DNA of 14,234 nucleotides, taken from the NCBI GenBank assembly GCA_903928755.1, contig CAIYSH010000331.1:1-14234 (forward strand), read 5' to 3'. This DNA is from an uncultured Alphaproteobacteria bacterium (lineage in GTDB: Bacteria; Pseudomonadota; Alphaproteobacteria; Caulobacterales; Caulobacteraceae). The position numbers were made by a program, and so were the translations under genes. Shown piece by piece: positions 1 through 7,073 of this stretch. Position 1 is the stretch's first letter. Each line of letters opens with the position of its first letter. The notes under the pieces are model-generated. The model was not told the DNA's origin, made no database searches, and saw only the letters and a program-made list of their open reading frames with translations.

Positions 1-367
1 AATGTGGATAGAGCTGCGCCCGGACCGAAGCTATGGCCGCAGCCAGGAATTCCGGGGTCGTGGCATAGACCGGCATGATCACCGAGATCAGCGGCCTCAG
101 CGTCAGGGCAGCGACCTTGCCGGCAATCTCCTGCCGGTCCGTGGCACTCAGGGTGTCATTATCCCGGATCCAGCACTCATATTCGTAGGCGGTCAGGTAG
201 TGCTCTTCCAGAACCGCCTGGATGAAGGTCGCCGCCATCCTGTGACGCGACGCCCTGACCGCCAGCGCATGCAGGGGTCTGTGAAGCCAGGGGCGCTTGC
301 GGATTTCGGTGAGCACACCAACGGCAACAGGCCGGATATGCTGCCACAGGCGTTCCTTCAGAGGCAC
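1..367 (-). CDS. Glycosyltransferase family 2, N-terminal part (cut by window edge)
   Basis: Read from the minus strand this gives about 122 residues ending at the window edge. The N-terminal half is a basic/helical leader, then a YEYECWIRDNDTL stretch, then PLISVIMPVY and a SVRAQLYPH segment. That order is typical of GT2 enzymes of O-antigen and rhamnan synthesis, where a helical leader with a (Y/W)I..(Y/N)DTL motif precedes the Rossmann-like first strand (PLISVxMPVY) of the GT-A fold. The catalytic DXD and base lie beyond the edge. It follows the ABC ATPase gene by 46 bases on the same strand, so it is probably the third gene of the export operon. The start is uncertain: I chose the GTG at 367 because no in-frame ATG lies nearer the ATPase stop; the next ATG lies about 40 codons inside. 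No strong ribosome-binding site is visible. The family call is firm; the sugar and acceptor are unknown. Confidence 0.82.
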   Translation of the reverse strand, partial: MPLKERLWQHIRPVAVGVLTEIRKRPWLHRPLHALAVRASRHRMAATFIQAVLEEHYLTAYEYECWIRDNDTLSATDRQEIAGKVAALTLRPLISVIMPVYATTPEFLAAAIASVRAQLYPH

Positions 368-413
368 AGTCTGTAATTGCAAGCGAGCATTCCGTTGATG
401 ACCCGCGCCGTCG

Positions 414-1169
414 TCAGGCCTGAGCGAGAAGCTGGTCCAGATCCTTGATGCTCGTGACCGGAGACGCGACGCCGCCTTCCATACGCATGACCTTGTTGCA
501 GTACAACCGGATCAAGTCCATGTCGTGGGAGGCCAGAACCAGAATGCCGGCCCGTTCCACCAGGCTGAGCAGCCGCTGGTGGGCAATCTTCTGGAAGTCG
601 GCATCGCCCACGGCAATCCATTCGTCCATCAGCAGGACATCGGCATCTACCGCTGTGGCGACCGCAAAGGCCAGGCGGGCGGCCATGCCGGCGGAATAGG
701 TCTTGAGCGGCATGGCCAGGAAGGGGCCCAGACCGGTGAATCTGCCGATCTCGTCCATCTTGGCGTCGATTTCCCGGGTGGTCAGACCGGCGATCCGTCC
801 ACGCAGGCGGATATTCTCCAGCCCTGTGGCCGACGGGTCGATGCCGAGGCTGAGGTCCAGCAGGGGGGCGATGCGACCCTTGACTTCGATCTGGCCCTCA
901 TCCGGCTCATAGGCACCCGACAGGGCGCGCAGCAGGGTCGTCTTGCCCGAACCGTTGTGACCGATCAGGCCCAGCCTGTCTCCGGCCTTGAGTGTCATGG
1001 ACAGGCCGCTGATGGCGGTGACTTCTGCGCTTCCGTGGTGCGACTTGCTCAGACGACCGCCAATGGCGACCCGCGCCAGATGCTTTTTCAGCGACTTGGC
1101 GTCCACGCCATAGACCGGAAAGCGAAGGGTGAGGTCCTTGACCGTTATGGAGACCGGGGGTGCCTTCAT
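414..1169 (-). CDS. Polysaccharide ABC exporter ATPase (Wzt/KpsT type)
   Basis: A 251-residue cytoplasmic ATPase. The sequence shows Walker A GHNGSGKT (70-77), ABC signature YSAGM (158-162, degenerate from LSGGQ as is usual in this subfamily), Walker B VLLMDE (178-183) and the switch His in ASHD (H215). The segment between Walker A and the signature (SATGLENIRLRGRIAGL) is characteristic of polysaccharide exporters of the RfbB/KpsT/Wzt group. At 251 residues it has only the nucleotide-binding domain: there is no C-terminal carbohydrate-binding domain like that of O-antigen Wzt proteins that recognise a capped chain. It therefore resembles KpsT or the short Wzt form. Its ATG overlaps the TGA of the permease gene by 4 bases, implying translational coupling and a two-subunit transporter. 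It would energise export of an undecaprenyl- or other lipid-linked glycan across the inner membrane. Family confidence is high; the exported polymer is unknown. Confidence 0.93.
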   Translation of the reverse strand: MKAPPVSITVKDLTLRFPVYGVDAKSLKKHLARVAIGGRLSKSHHGSAEVTAISGLSMTLKAGDRLGLIGHNGSGKTTLLRALSGAYEPDEGQIEVKGRIAPLLDLSLGIDPSATGLENIRLRGRIAGLTTREIDAKMDEIGRFTGLGPFLAMPLKTYSAGMAARLAFAVATAVDADVLLMDEWIAVGDADFQKIAHQRLLSLVERAGILVLASHDMDLIRLYCNKVMRMEGGVASPVTSIKDLDQLLAQA

Positions 1170-2002
1170 AGGTAATGCACAATCCGACGACGGGTGAGGG
1201 CAAACAGCGAGAAGGTCACCGCCCAGCCGATCACGGCCATGGCGATCAGCACGACATAGGTCTGCAGGGCCGGCTGGGCCCCCAGCAGCGGACCCCGGAT
1301 GGAGTCCAGCATATGGAAGAAGGGATTGTAGATCAGCACCAGCGTCATCATCGGGCTGTGGAAATCCGGCTTCCAGAAGACCGGGGTCATGAACATGGAG
1401 AACTGCATGACCGAGGTGACAATCTGCGGAATGTCGCGGAACCGGGCCGACGAAATCGCCACGGCCAGGCTGATCCAGGATACGTTCAGCAGGGTCAGGA
1501 CCAGCCCGGCAATCGCCAGGGGCAGGTTCATGGTCCGCCAGTAACCGAACCAGATCAGCACGGCGACAATGATGATCAGGTGGTGCAACAGGGTCACCAG
1601 ATTACGCAGCAGGGTCCGCCAGACAAAGGTGAACATGGGCAGGGAGGTCTGGCTGAGCATGCCCGAGGCGTGGACGAAGGTCTCGCAGCCCTCGATGATG
1701 ACCAGGGAGATCATGCCCCAGAACACGATCCCCAGGGCCACGAAGGGCATGGTCTCCTGCAGGGAGATGTGCTGCAGCTCGGAATACAGGAACCCGATCC
1801 CCAGGACCATGAAGGCCATGGACAGGGTGATCCAGAACGGCCCGAGAATGGAGCCACGATAGCGCGAAATCACGTCATGCGACGCCAGGGACCAGGCCAG
1901 GCCCAGCTTGGGAACCGACGCCCGCAGGTCGGCATAGGCCATGGCGAATTCATGCAAGCTTCCACGGCGACCCGTACGCAGCATGTGTTGGGCGGTGTGC
2001 AT
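1166..2002 (-). CDS. Polysaccharide ABC exporter permease (Wzm/KpsM type, ABC-2)
   Basis: A 278-residue inner-membrane protein with about six hydrophobic segments (roughly 56-74, 86-104, 138-156, 162-184, 196-212, 249-270). The motif SRYRGSILGPFWITL (46-60) just before the first helix is the hallmark of the ABC-2 polysaccharide permeases, and RFRDI (187-191), MTPVFW (205-210) and NPFFHMLDSIR (226-236) are the usual conserved spots in the second half. The frame is open further upstream to a GTG at 2062 and an ATG at 2041, but the ATG at 2002 is preceded by GGAG with 5-base spacing and gives the normal family length, so I place the start there. The stop overlaps the ATPase start (ATGA). With that ATPase it forms the glycan exporter. 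The gene is divergent from the GT2 gene at 2131. Confidence 0.92.
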   Translation of the reverse strand: MHTAQHMLRTGRRGSLHEFAMAYADLRASVPKLGLAWSLASHDVISRYRGSILGPFWITLSMAFMVLGIGFLYSELQHISLQETMPFVALGIVFWGMISLVIIEGCETFVHASGMLSQTSLPMFTFVWRTLLRNLVTLLHHLIIIVAVLIWFGYWRTMNLPLAIAGLVLTLLNVSWISLAVAISSARFRDIPQIVTSVMQFSMFMTPVFWKPDFHSPMMTLVLIYNPFFHMLDSIRGPLLGAQPALQTYVVLIAMAVIGWAVTFSLFALTRRRIVHYL

Positions 2003-2130
2003 TCGGTCTCCGTATCGAGGGCCGCTGGTATCAGGTCGCATTTTTCGGCGCAAGCATGGCACCCGGACCTAAGCATCACACATTGTGGACGGCAGTGCGG
2101 CACCCATGTTAGCCGAGGGATGCAAAGCTC
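2003..2130. promoter_or_regulatory. Divergent intergenic region between exporter operon and GT2 cassette
   Basis: These 128 bases separate the permease gene (leftward) from the GT2 gene (rightward) and must hold the promoters of both transcripts unless they are read from further away. I see no convincing -35/-10 pair, no extended inverted repeat and no JUMPstart/ops element. The purine-rich GAGGGA before the ATG at 2131 is a possible but widely spaced ribosome-binding site. Confidence 0.4.
2008..2011 (-). promoter_or_regulatory. Ribosome-binding site that fixes the permease start
   Basis: On the minus strand GGAG lies 5 bases before the ATG at 2002. Neither of the two longer start options (GTG 2062, ATG 2041) has a comparable site, so this favours the 278-residue permease. 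Confidence 0.6.
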
Positions 2131-3186
2131 ATGTCCACGATCAAATCAGACCCACCAAACGTCAGCGTGCGCCGAAAGGCGAAAGCCCGCCAGAACGACC
2201 TCCGGCTCAGCGAGTCCGGGGTCTGGCTGATCGTGCCCTGCTACAAGGTCAAGGCGCACATCAGCCGGGTGATCGCCCGGGCACCGGACTGGATCGAAGG
2301 GATTGTCTGCGTCGACGATGCCTGTCCCGAAAACTCCGGCGACTTCATCGAAGAGGCCAAGGCAGACGCCCGAGTGCGGGTGGTGCGCCTGCCTCAGAAC
2401 CGCGGCGTGGGCGGCGCAACCCTGGCCGGCTATGCCGAGGCCGACCGGCTGGGCGCCCGGATCCTCGTCAAGGTGGACGGGGATGACCAGATGGATCTCA
2501 GCTATCTGGCCCAGCTGGTCGCCCCCATTGTTCTGGGCGAGGCCGACTATGCCAAGGGTAACCGCTTCACTTCGATCAGCCACCTGCAGGCCATGCCGCC
2601 CGTCCGGGTCTTCGGCAATGCGGCCCTGAGTTTCGCGGCCAAGGTCTCGACGGGCTACTGGAACGTCTTTGATCCGACCAATGGCTTCACCGCCATCGAG
2701 TCCAGCGTTGCGCGGCGGGTGATGGAAAAATCGGTGTCCCAGAGGTTCTTCTTCGAGACGGACCTGCTCTACCATCTGGGAACCCTGCGGGCCGTGGTCC
2801 GCGACGTGCCCATGCCGGCCCGCTATGGGGATGAGGTGTCCAACATCCGCATCAGCGCCATCATCGGCCCCTTTGCCGGCAAGCATCTGACCAATTTCCT
2901 GCAGCGAATTCTCGGCCAGTATTTCGTCCGGGACTTCAACGTCGCCACCCTCGAAATGCTGGCGGGCCTTTTCCTGTTCGGCTTCGGCATGATCTACGGC
3001 CTGCATTGGCTGGCCGTTCGGGATGTGCATCAGGCCGCCTCCGCTGGCGTGGTGATGATGGCGGCACTTCCGGTCCTGATCGGCGTCCAGCTACTGCTTC
3101 AGGCCATGAACTTCGATGTCCTGAATGTCCCGACCCGGGCCATTCATCCTTATCTGCGGGCGATTGAAAGGCTCGAAGCCAAATGA
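2131..3186 (+). CDS. Membrane-anchored GT2 (dolichyl/undecaprenyl-phosphate sugar synthase-like)
   Basis: A 351-residue protein. Residues 31-40 (VWLIVPCYKV) are the first strand of a GT-A fold, CVDDACPENSGD (60-71) is the nucleotide-binding loop, LPQNRGVGGATLAGY (87-101) is the N-x-G-x-G segment of DPM1-like enzymes, and VDGDDQMD (115-122) carries the metal-binding acidic motif. FDPTNGFTAIE (180-190) matches the acceptor loop seen in polyprenyl-phosphate glycosyltransferases. Two hydrophobic helices follow (about 275-296 and 304-325), as in GtrB/ArnC-like proteins that transfer a sugar from a nucleotide sugar to undecaprenyl phosphate on the cytoplasmic face. The stop overlaps the next gene by ATGA, and that gene encodes a flippase-like protein, which supports this role. 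The sugar is not readable. The ATG at 2131 is chosen because the catalytic domain begins shortly after it and the intergenic region lies just upstream. Confidence 0.88.
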   Translation: MSTIKSDPPNVSVRRKAKARQNDLRLSESGVWLIVPCYKVKAHISRVIARAPDWIEGIVCVDDACPENSGDFIEEAKADARVRVVRLPQNRGVGGATLAGYAEADRLGARILVKVDGDDQMDLSYLAQLVAPIVLGEADYAKGNRFTSISHLQAMPPVRVFGNAALSFAAKVSTGYWNVFDPTNGFTAIESSVARRVMEKSVSQRFFFETDLLYHLGTLRAVVRDVPMPARYGDEVSNIRISAIIGPFAGKHLTNFLQRILGQYFVRDFNVATLEMLAGLFLFGFGMIYGLHWLAVRDVHQAASAGVVMMAALPVLIGVQLLLQAMNFDVLNVPTRAIHPYLRAIERLEAK

Positions 3187-3551
3187 GTTTGAGCCTCAAG
3201 GACACGGTCCTCTGCGGGATCTTTGCGGTCGTGCTGCCCGCCGGCCAGATGCTGTTCAAGATGGCGGCCATAGCCGATGCCAGCCTCGATGGCCCGATCG
3301 TCCTGCGTCTGCTGAAGAACCTGCCCCTGATGAGCGCCTTTGCCTGGTACGGGGTTACGGCACTGTTCTGGTTCTATGTCCTGACCCGGGTGCCGCTCTC
3401 TACGGCCTATGCTTTTTCCATGGTGGGCTCTGCCCTTGTACCGGTCATGGCCTGGGTGTTCTTCAAGGAGGCCCTGAACTGGCAGATGGGCCTGGGCTTT
3501 GTCGTGATTTTCATCGGTCTGGTAATCATTGCCCGGGCCCGGCCGGCCTAG
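3183..3551 (+). CDS. Small four-helix EamA/SMR-like protein, putative lipid-linked sugar flippase
   Basis: A 122-residue, almost wholly hydrophobic protein with four predicted helices (about 7-27, 49-68, 71-95, 100-117). The second half (WYGVTALFWFYVL, then VPLSTAYAF, then AWVFFKEALN) is the conserved core of the drug/metabolite transporter superfamily, which includes the ArnE/ArnF subunits that flip undecaprenyl-phosphate-aminoarabinose. Its ATG overlaps the TGA of the upstream GT2 gene by 4 bases, so the two are translationally coupled. I infer that it flips the sugar lipid made by that GT2 to the periplasmic face. It is not the classical GtrA fold by motif, although size and position match. 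The alternative is a small multidrug-resistance pump, which the context makes less likely. A protein this short would work as a homo- or heterodimer. Confidence 0.82.
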   Translation: MSLSLKDTVLCGIFAVVLPAGQMLFKMAAIADASLDGPIVLRLLKNLPLMSAFAWYGVTALFWFYVLTRVPLSTAYAFSMVGSALVPVMAWVFFKEALNWQMGLGFVVIFIGLVIIARARPA

Positions 3552-3664
3552 GGGCATTTCCCTTGGACAGCGGGTTTTGGAATGCCTCGCTCCGATGACC
3601 GGTTCCCGCAAACCGGAACATGCACTAGGGTCGGTGGGGTGACCTGCCATGCGTGGAGCCTCCC
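3552..3664. other. Gap with a small hairpin between flippase and GT-C-like genes
   Basis: This 113-base gap interrupts an otherwise overlapping gene series. It contains an inverted repeat, CCGGTT (3599-3604) and AACCGG (3611-3616), around a 6-base loop. There is no T-run after it, so it is not a clear intrinsic terminator. I see no convincing promoter. It may be an RNA processing or stability element, or a weak transcription brake. Confidence 0.4.
3655..3658 (+). promoter_or_regulatory. Ribosome-binding site that fixes the GT-C-like start
   Basis: GGAG lies 6 bases before the ATG at 3665. A GTG four codons earlier (3653) overlaps this site and is therefore unlikely to be the start. Confidence 0.6.
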
Positions 3665-5047
3665 ATGACGTCGATCCGATCCAGGCTCACGGCCGAGCGG
3701 GTTACCCAGGCGATCCTGATTCTGGGCTTCCTGCTGGTGATTGCTGCCAACATGCCCGGACAGCTTTCCAATGACTCGATCCGGCAGCTGCATGAAGCGC
3801 GGGCAGGCGTTCGCGAGACTTGGGGGCCTGTGGTCTACGCCTCGATCCTGGCTGCCTTTGACCGGATCATCCCGGGCACAGGGCTCTATCTGGTCAGCAG
3901 CGTCTTCCTGTTCTTTGCCACCCTCTGGGGCATGTTGGGCCTGCGGTCGCGGGTCAGCTGGCTTGCCCCCCCCGCGGCCCTGGCCCTGATCCTCAGTCCG
4001 TCGGTCATGCTCTATCAGGGCATTGTCTGGAAAGACGTCCTGTTTGCCAACCTCGCCGTCACCAGCTTTGTCCTCCTGGCGCGCATTGCCCGGGTCTGGA
4101 GACCCAGGCAGGTGCCCTGGATCACCTTCGGCGGGCTCCTCATCACGCTGGCGGTCGCTGCCCAGGTCCGCCAGAATGGCATCATTGCAGCCGTGATCGC
4201 CGCAGGTGTTCTTGGCTGGACACTGCGCAGTCTTGGATGGCGCAGGGCGGTCAGCTGGGGTGTGGGCCTGCTGGCTGCGGTTGCGGTGGTTTCCCATGGC
4301 CTGGCCATCGTCTGCACGCCCCGGACCTCCCTGGTCCGGGGAATGGAAAATCAGGGCATCCGGTCAATTCTCCAGTATGACCTTGTCGGCATGGCGGCCC
4401 ACGATCCCAAGGTGACCCTGTCCCTGATCGCGGCTGAAGACCCGGACGCTGCCCGAAACATCCTGACCTATGGCGTGCCGCTCTATGCACCGGAACGGAT
4501 CGACTTCCTGGACCAGGATCCCCGGGTCGGAAAGGCGCTCTGGCATGTTCCGCTCGGCGTGCTGAGCCGTCAGTGGGGAGACCTGGTCCTTACGCATCCC
4601 CTTGCCTATTTCCATCACCGCTGGGATGTCTTCGACGCTGTTTTCATGACCCCCCATATCGACAGCTGCCTGCCCTTCTATGTGGGCATAGACGGTCCGC
4701 CGAACACAATTGCAGACCTCAAGCTGACACCGGGCGTCGATCCCGTGGATCAGAAGCTCTATAATTACGGCACGCTTTTCCTCGACACCCCGGCCATTTC
4801 ACATGTGGCGTTTGCCGGACTGGCCCTGGCCATCAGTCTGGCCCTCATGCTGCGTCGGGCACCGCAGGATTTCGCCATGGTCGGTCTGATGGTCTCGGGG
4901 CTGGGCTTTGCAGGATCCTTTTTCCTGATCTCGATCGCCTGTGACTACCGTTATCTCTACTTCCTCGACCTTGCGGCCCTCACCGGCTTGTTTTACGTGG
5001 CGGTCGATCCCCCCTGGACCCGCAGGAAAACAGGACCTGAATCATGA
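3665..5047 (+). CDS. Polytopic membrane protein, putative GT-C-type glycosyltransferase
   Basis: A 460-residue inner-membrane protein with about ten hydrophobic helices: one at 13-29, a group at 75-216, then a roughly 160-residue hydrophilic stretch, then three C-terminal helices (about 380-397, 404-424, 429-446). After the first helix comes SNDSIRQLHEA (35-45). The Asp there sits where GT-C enzymes such as ArnT/PMT-like proteins carry the catalytic acidic residue of the first periplasmic loop. GIVWKDVLFA (119-128) is a second motif I associate with uncharacterised GT-C-like membrane proteins of polysaccharide loci; HPLAYFHHRW (311-320) and CDYRYLYFLDL (426-436) are further likely conserved spots. 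Placed after a GT2 and a flippase, it fits as the periplasmic transferase using a lipid-linked sugar. I cannot assign a named family with certainty. The start was moved from GTG 3653 to ATG 3665, and its end overlaps the lipoprotein gene by ATGA. Confidence 0.75.
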   Translation: MTSIRSRLTAERVTQAILILGFLLVIAANMPGQLSNDSIRQLHEARAGVRETWGPVVYASILAAFDRIIPGTGLYLVSSVFLFFATLWGMLGLRSRVSWLAPPAALALILSPSVMLYQGIVWKDVLFANLAVTSFVLLARIARVWRPRQVPWITFGGLLITLAVAAQVRQNGIIAAVIAAGVLGWTLRSLGWRRAVSWGVGLLAAVAVVSHGLAIVCTPRTSLVRGMENQGIRSILQYDLVGMAAHDPKVTLSLIAAEDPDAARNILTYGVPLYAPERIDFLDQDPRVGKALWHVPLGVLSRQWGDLVLTHPLAYFHHRWDVFDAVFMTPHIDSCLPFYVGIDGPPNTIADLKLTPGVDPVDQKLYNYGTLFLDTPAISHVAFAGLALAISLALMLRRAPQDFAMVGLMVSGLGFAGSFFLISIACDYRYLYFLDLAALTGLFYVAVDPPWTRRKTGPES

Positions 5048-5739
5048 AAACCCGCCACGCCCTGCTGCTCGCCATGACGGCCAGTCTGGTGCTTTCAGCC
5101 TGCGACAATGCCAGAACCCGGGCATCGAACGAAGCCAAGGCCCCGGTTCCGGCGAATGGAATCGCGCCGGCTGTGGGTCTGATCACGGCCCCGACCGGTC
5201 CCGTCACCGAGCGCGTTGGGCCGGTCACCTGGAACGAGACGACACGCACATTCGAATTCCAGGGCAAGGCCCTTGTCGCCGCACGGCAGTGGATTTTCAA
5301 CGCCGAGCCAAATGAGTTCATGGTGACGTCCGCGGCCACGGGTCCGGCGGACGGCGCGGGCCTTGCGGTCACGGAAAACCGCGCGGACGTCATCCTGCAT
5401 ACGGCTGCCGGTCTGGATCTCGACGGCGGAAAATATCCCCTCCTGGTCCTCCGCCTGACCCGGGTGAAGGCCGGCGACCTCTGGGATGGATCGGTCCACT
5501 ACACCACGGTCAAGCATGCGGAAACCGAAGCCTATCTGGCCAAGGCCCCCAAGGATGCCAATCCCGGCCTCAATGAAACCGTGACCATTGTCTACGACAT
5601 GCACAAGCTGCGCCGGGGTGGGGATGACTGGAAGTCTTCAAAAATCGACCAGATCCGGCTTGACCTGGACGATGCGCCGGGCGGGGCCTTCATCATCCAC
5701 CAGATTGCCCTGGCAGAGCGGCCGGCGGGTTACCCCTAG
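5044..5739 (+). CDS. Lipoprotein with probable beta-sandwich domain
   Basis: A 231-residue exported lipoprotein. The N-terminus (MKTRHALLLAMTASLVLSAC) is a classical type II signal peptide with lipobox LSAC and lipidated Cys20. Asp21 follows the Cys; in enterobacteria Asp at +2 keeps a lipoprotein in the inner membrane, although this rule is less certain in alphaproteobacteria. A Pro/Ala-rich linker (about 30-60) leads to a domain rich in beta-strand patterns. The C-terminal part, DDWKSSKIDQIRLDLDDAP (194-212) followed by GGAFIIHQIALA, resembles the final strands of carbohydrate-binding-like jelly rolls, where IRLD....G..F.IxxI is common. No catalytic motif is visible. The ATG overlaps the TGA of the GT-C-like gene, so the lipoprotein is coupled to it and may hold the acceptor glycan or stabilise the transferase. 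Function is inferred from context only. Confidence 0.8.
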   Translation: MKTRHALLLAMTASLVLSACDNARTRASNEAKAPVPANGIAPAVGLITAPTGPVTERVGPVTWNETTRTFEFQGKALVAARQWIFNAEPNEFMVTSAATGPADGAGLAVTENRADVILHTAAGLDLDGGKYPLLVLRLTRVKAGDLWDGSVHYTTVKHAETEAYLAKAPKDANPGLNETVTIVYDMHKLRRGGDDWKSSKIDQIRLDLDDAPGGAFIIHQIALAERPAGYP

Positions 5740-5754
5740 GTCTGTTCCCGTGCG

Positions 5755-6894
5755 CTACCGAACCGCCAGCAGGGCATCGAGGGCACCTTCGACCTGCTGT
5801 CGTTCCGCTTTGAGGGCTGCAACCTGGCCAGACTCAAAGGCGACCACCTCATCGAGCCCCTGGATCCGGGCATTCAGGGATTCCGTCAGGGCCCCCAGCC
5901 GGGCATTCATTTGGTTGTACTGGTCTGCGCGATCCCGGAGTTCCTCGATCTGTTCCTGGGCAAGTGCGAGGGCAGACCGGGTCTGATCGAGGTCTGCAAG
6001 GGCCTGGTTCCTGGATTGGGTCACCGGTGAGACCAGGGGGCCGATCTCCTGGCGCAGGCGTCCCAGAAGGTCATGGGCGGCATTCATCAGACCGATGTCG
6101 GCCCTTTCGCCCCGGGCTGTTGCCAGCAGCCAGTCGTGCACCCCCTGGGCTGCACGCCCGATTTCGCCGAAAGGCTCCAGATCGCCGACCGTGTTGTTAT
6201 GGCGCAGGTCAGGGGTCAGGAAGTCGTCAATCGCGGCCTGTGCCCGCGTGTTCAGGTCGGGAAGCGGTGCGCCGAGGGTCGTTTCCATGGCGCTGACCAC
6301 GGGTCGCCAGTCGGCCAGCAGGGCATCATATTCCACGAAGGCGCGGGGAAGATCGCGGGTCCCGCGTTCGGTGGCGACCATGTAGCTCATCCACAGCAGG
6401 ACCGACTTAATCTCCGGGAAGCCGTCTCGATGGGCCAGGGAGCCAGCCACGGCCAGGGGGTGGCGGACGGGTATCACGCAGCGGGCTTCCAGGTTTTCCG
6501 ACTCCAGCACCTGGCGCCAGAGGGGCAGGAGGACGGAAACCCGGGGGTCCTTCAGCAAGGGTATGCCGGCGCGGCGGTATTCCGAGCGGAAAAGTTTGAT
6601 CGCCCGGGCGGACCATTCCATGGCATCCGGCACTTTCGCACCAGGGTCGGTGAAGGGGTCGTCCCAGGCGCTGCCTGCGGCCCGCAGCCTCTCGTCATTG
6701 AAGACCGCAATACGCCAAGGCTCGAAATAGCCCTTCGCATTGTGTGTGTCCCCCGGCATCACATGGCTGGGTAGCTTGGCACCAGCCAGGGCCAGGAGCT
6801 GGGTCAGGGCCGAGGTGCCGGAACGATGCATGCCCAGCACCAGATAGGCGGGGCGTCCTGCAAGCTGTCCCGGAGAGGATGAGGGGGTGGCCAT
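5755..6894 (-). CDS. Sulfotransferase-like protein with C-terminal coiled coil
   Basis: A 379-residue cytoplasmic protein. GMHRSGTSALT (21-31), right after a hydrophobic strand, is the 5'-phosphosulfate-binding loop of the sulfotransferase superfamily (PAPS as donor). KGYFEP (54-59) and LLKDPR (113-118) are typical downstream motifs, and IPVRHPLAVAGSLAHRDG (141-158) matches the 3'-phosphate-binding segment with Arg144 and Ser152. From about 295 to 375 the sequence is charged and heptad-like (rich in Ala, Leu, Gln, Glu), predicting a long coiled coil not needed for catalysis, which suggests oligomerisation or docking to glycan-building enzymes. The likely role is sulfation of a surface polysaccharide, but some family members act on other acceptors. 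It is convergent with the lipoprotein gene, 15 bases apart with no terminator visible, and divergent from the GT4 gene. The start ATG at 6894 has only a weak upstream site. Confidence 0.83.
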   Translation of the reverse strand: MATPSSSPGQLAGRPAYLVLGMHRSGTSALTQLLALAGAKLPSHVMPGDTHNAKGYFEPWRIAVFNDERLRAAGSAWDDPFTDPGAKVPDAMEWSARAIKLFRSEYRRAGIPLLKDPRVSVLLPLWRQVLESENLEARCVIPVRHPLAVAGSLAHRDGFPEIKSVLLWMSYMVATERGTRDLPRAFVEYDALLADWRPVVSAMETTLGAPLPDLNTRAQAAIDDFLTPDLRHNNTVGDLEPFGEIGRAAQGVHDWLLATARGERADIGLMNAAHDLLGRLRQEIGPLVSPVTQSRNQALADLDQTRSALALAQEQIEELRDRADQYNQMNARLGALTESLNARIQGLDEVVAFESGQVAALKAERQQVEGALDALLAVR

Positions 6895-7073
6895 GGTCAG
6901 ACTTCAAAAGTTTTGATCATCCCAGACCTAAGCCCAAGACGCGGCCCCGGCTAGGCCCCGCGGCAATTCTGCCGACATGAGGGTCCAAGACCCAGCAGTG
7001 TTTCTGGGCCACGCAGGTTGATCGCCCCGGGCTTCTGTTGCACACACGGCATCCGCTTCAAGGGACATGCTGA
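6895..7073. promoter_or_regulatory. Divergent intergenic region with palindromes
   Basis: These 179 bases lie between the sulfotransferase gene (leftward) and the GT4 gene (rightward). They contain TCAAAA-G-TTTTGA (6904-6916), an AT-rich near-palindrome 10 bases upstream of the sulfotransferase ATG that could be an operator. Small GC hairpins follow at 6981-6993 (GGGTC/GACCC) and 6991-7008 (CCCAG/CTGGG), which are mutually exclusive because they share bases. AGGGA at 7061-7065 is the ribosome-binding site of the GT4 gene, with 8-base spacing. No clear -35/-10 pair is visible on either strand. Confidence 0.45.

Noticed and set aside
1175..2230. Long plus-strand open frame (351 codons) opposite the ABC permease gene
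   Set aside because: Its translation is very rich in Gln, Asp, Gly and His with no strand/helix pattern, as expected for the antisense of a GC-rich membrane-protein gene. The minus-strand permease has clear family motifs.
2146..3030. Minus-strand open frame (294 codons) opposite the GT2 gene
   Set aside because: Antisense shadow without recognisable domain; the plus-strand GT2 has the full GT-A motif set.
3183..3551. Multidrug efflux (SMR) protein for resistance
   Set aside because: Size and helices fit, but translational coupling to a polyprenyl-phosphate GT2 and the ArnE/F-like second half make a sugar-lipid flippase more likely.
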